Assembly: GCF_001468125.1 (NCBI RefSeq)
Contig: NZ_LNYT01000007.1
Location: 819,297-883,296 of the forward strand
DNA: 64,000 nt
Origin: Legionella rubrilucens
Lineage (GTDB): Bacteria > Pseudomonadota > Gammaproteobacteria > Legionellales > Legionellaceae
Direction of reading: 5' to 3'
Part shown: in pieces, positions 62,704 to 64,000 of the stretch
Position numbering within the stretch: position 1 is the stretch's first letter
How the letters are laid out: each line of letters begins with the position of its first letter
The notes under the pieces: model-generated
The model's database searches: none
Told to the model about the DNA's origin: nothing
The model's input: only the letters and a program-made list of their open reading frames with translations
Program-made: the position numbers and the translations under genes

Positions 62704-63523
62704 CACCGTCACGCCGAAAAGAATTGGCGAAAAAGGCGGTGACCCATAAGGATATTTCTATTCGATTGGCGTGTGAGTTGTTTGGCATCAGTGAAACCTG
62801 TTATCTCTACGAAGCTAAATTAAATGGCGAAAACGCCCTGATAGCAAATTGGTTGTTGCGATTAGCACAGAACCAGCGTAATTGGGGTTTTGGCCTCTGT
62901 TTTTTATACCTTCGTAATGTGAAAGGATTTGTCTGGAACCATAAGCGTGTTTATCGAATCTATCGGGAATTAGAGCTCAACATGCGGATAAAACCGAAAA
63001 AGCGGTTAATCAGGGAAAGCCGGAAGCATTGGTGGTGCCTACTGCAATCAACGAATGTTGGTCGATGGATTTTATGCATGATCAATTAGACAATGGGCGT
63101 TCTTATCGATTATTAAACCTTCTTGATGATTTCAATTGCGAAGGCCTTGCTATTGAGGTGGATTTTTCCTTGCCGGCAGAACGTGTTGTAAGGACCCTTA
63201 ATCAGATCATTGAATGGCGCGGTAAACCAAGACAGATCCGTTGTGACAATGGATCTGAATATATCAGTAAGGTGCTGGAACAATCGGCTAATAAAAATCA
63301 GATTCAATTAGTTTTTATTCAGCCAGGAAAACCACAGCAAAATGCTTATCTCGAGCGCTATAACCGTACTGTTAGATATGATTGGTTAAGCCAACATTTA
63401 TTTGAAAGCATTGCTGAAGTACAGCTACATACGACACAATGGCTATGGACGTATAACAATGAACGGCCTAATACTGCCATCGGAGGGATTCCTCTAAAGC
63501 AGAAATTGGCACTAGTTGCCTAA
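62697..63523 (+). pseudogene. IS3-family OrfB, frameshifted
   Basis: Two overlapping frames (62697-63089 and 63029-63523) make one DDE transposase: the first gives [20 protein letters not shown], the second [13 protein letters not shown] (D), [11 protein letters not shown] (D) and [16 protein letters not shown] (E). A one-base loss near 63022 in GGGAAAGCC shifts the frame. The copy is inactive unless complemented. Confidence 0.85.
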
Positions 63524-63563
63524 TCGTCTACTTTTAGCTTCGGTTAAATATGGGGGGATTACC

Positions 63564-63914
63564 CTTCAACCGGCGGTGTAGAGTGGACCAATTGGAATAA
63601 GATGCGACCGTATCGTATCGTTCACCCAGCAATTACAGGATAAGGTCCTTACCGAACTTAAGGATGGCAAAGGAATCATCGATGCTGTAGGCTATCGTAT
63701 AGTGCCTGCCTTATTAAGTAATCAACATTTCTCTTAATAAGCGGCAGAATTTGTTATTCCACCTCTTAAATACCGGCAACTGTCAGATCAAGTTTGAACT
63801 ACTACAACTTATATGGATGCTCAAAAATTGGTTCACAGAACCTAATTCAATTTAACATTGCTTTTTTGAGAAGCTATTGTTAGTGAAGGACGCAAGATGT
63901 AAAATTCAAAATTG
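63564..63914. other. Remnant DNA without recognisable gene
   Basis: No intact gene is seen. A 47-codon open stretch without a start ends at about 63738. The segment at 63786-63811 resembles 60352-60380 (AGTTTGAACT, ACTACAA), so the same short sequence occurs twice. Confidence 0.4.
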
Positions 63915-64000
63915 GAGTCTGTCCGGAATTCTGTGTAACTAGCCGTCCTGTTATCGGGTAACTCTATCGCCGAATTCGATCATGAAGCGATTCATAGCTG
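63915..64000 (-). mobile_element. IS256-family element, right edge of window
   Basis: On the minus strand the last codons AMNRFMIEFGDRVTR then TAA (stop complement at 63951-63953) resemble the end of an IS256 transposase. The sequence GAGTCTGTCC-GGAATTCTGTGTAA (63915-63938) has the form of an IS256 terminal repeat. The element continues beyond the window. Confidence 0.6.

Larger units (their letters stand above)
62366..63563 (+). mobile_element. IS3-family insertion sequence (second type), frame-disrupted
   Basis: About 1198 bases between GGTAATCCCCCC and GGGGGGATTACC, with further inverted similarity (TAAAAGTAGA near both ends). It carries OrfA and a broken OrfB. No target duplication is clear. 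The relic at 59026-59137 is the same element's left end. Confidence 0.8.

Overview
The window looks like chromosome from a Legionella-type gammaproteobacterium (inference from content). It holds two ankyrin proteins with a shared N-terminal G-x-C-x-G block, a protein with a SidE-type phosphodiesterase domain, many large soluble proteins of unknown family with glutamate- or serine-rich C-terminal tails such as Dot/Icm effectors carry, an aas-type lysophospholipid acylation gene and a genus-typical mix of metabolic genes and small IS elements. I cannot name the species.

Region 1 (1-6714) is the most striking metabolic locus. A TPR protein, a short E1-like/leader-binding protein, a SagB-type flavin dehydrogenase and a YcaO cyclodehydratase lie in one tight operon, facing a MATE exporter-sulfotransferase operon with which it converges. 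This is the machinery of an azol(in)e-forming RiPP (TOMM) pathway; no precursor peptide is visible, so it probably lies upstream of base 1 or elsewhere.

Region 2 (6953-31053) is ordinary chromosome with accessory genes: an ankyrin effector candidate, an outer-membrane barrel plus a large secreted thaumatin-domain protein, a triplicated YbjQ-domain protein, a histidine-phosphatase-like protein, an AraC/GyrI regulator, a metE-MTHFR-like operon, several unknown proteins, an LprI-like inhibitor, an XRE regulator, the LplT-Aas fusion, a DUF2145 pair, a membrane-TPR protein and a 5'-truncated DUF1295 gene.

Region 3 (31239-41528) is a more AT-rich, complete 11-gene group 3b-type [NiFe]-hydrogenase operon: hypA-hypB-hypF-hypC-hypD-hypE, then beta, gamma, delta and alpha subunits and the maturation protease. 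Almost all genes overlap or nearly abut. hypF has no ATG/GTG/TTG start in the right place: its acylphosphatase domain is reached only from an ATT codon with a well-spaced Shine-Dalgarno, directly after the stop of a 9-codon in-frame leader ORF.

Region 4 (41708-50300) holds three unknown effector-like proteins and a three-gene signalling operon (REC-GGDEF-EAL, PAP2 phosphatase, HAMP histidine kinase) flanked by a 30-bp direct repeat.

Region 5 (50300-64000) is an AT-rich, mobile and decayed zone. It contains a protein that joins an R-S-ExE ADP-ribosyltransferase to a SidE-type phosphodiesterase in the reverse of the usual order, an integrase remnant beside a tRNA-Arg 3' fragment (old att site), broken hicAB, a frameshifted hydrolase-like gene, a relaxase (TraA) tail, two unknown proteins (one with a CE-clan cysteine protease signature), nested IS3-family elements, a second ankyrin protein and the edge of an IS256-type element.
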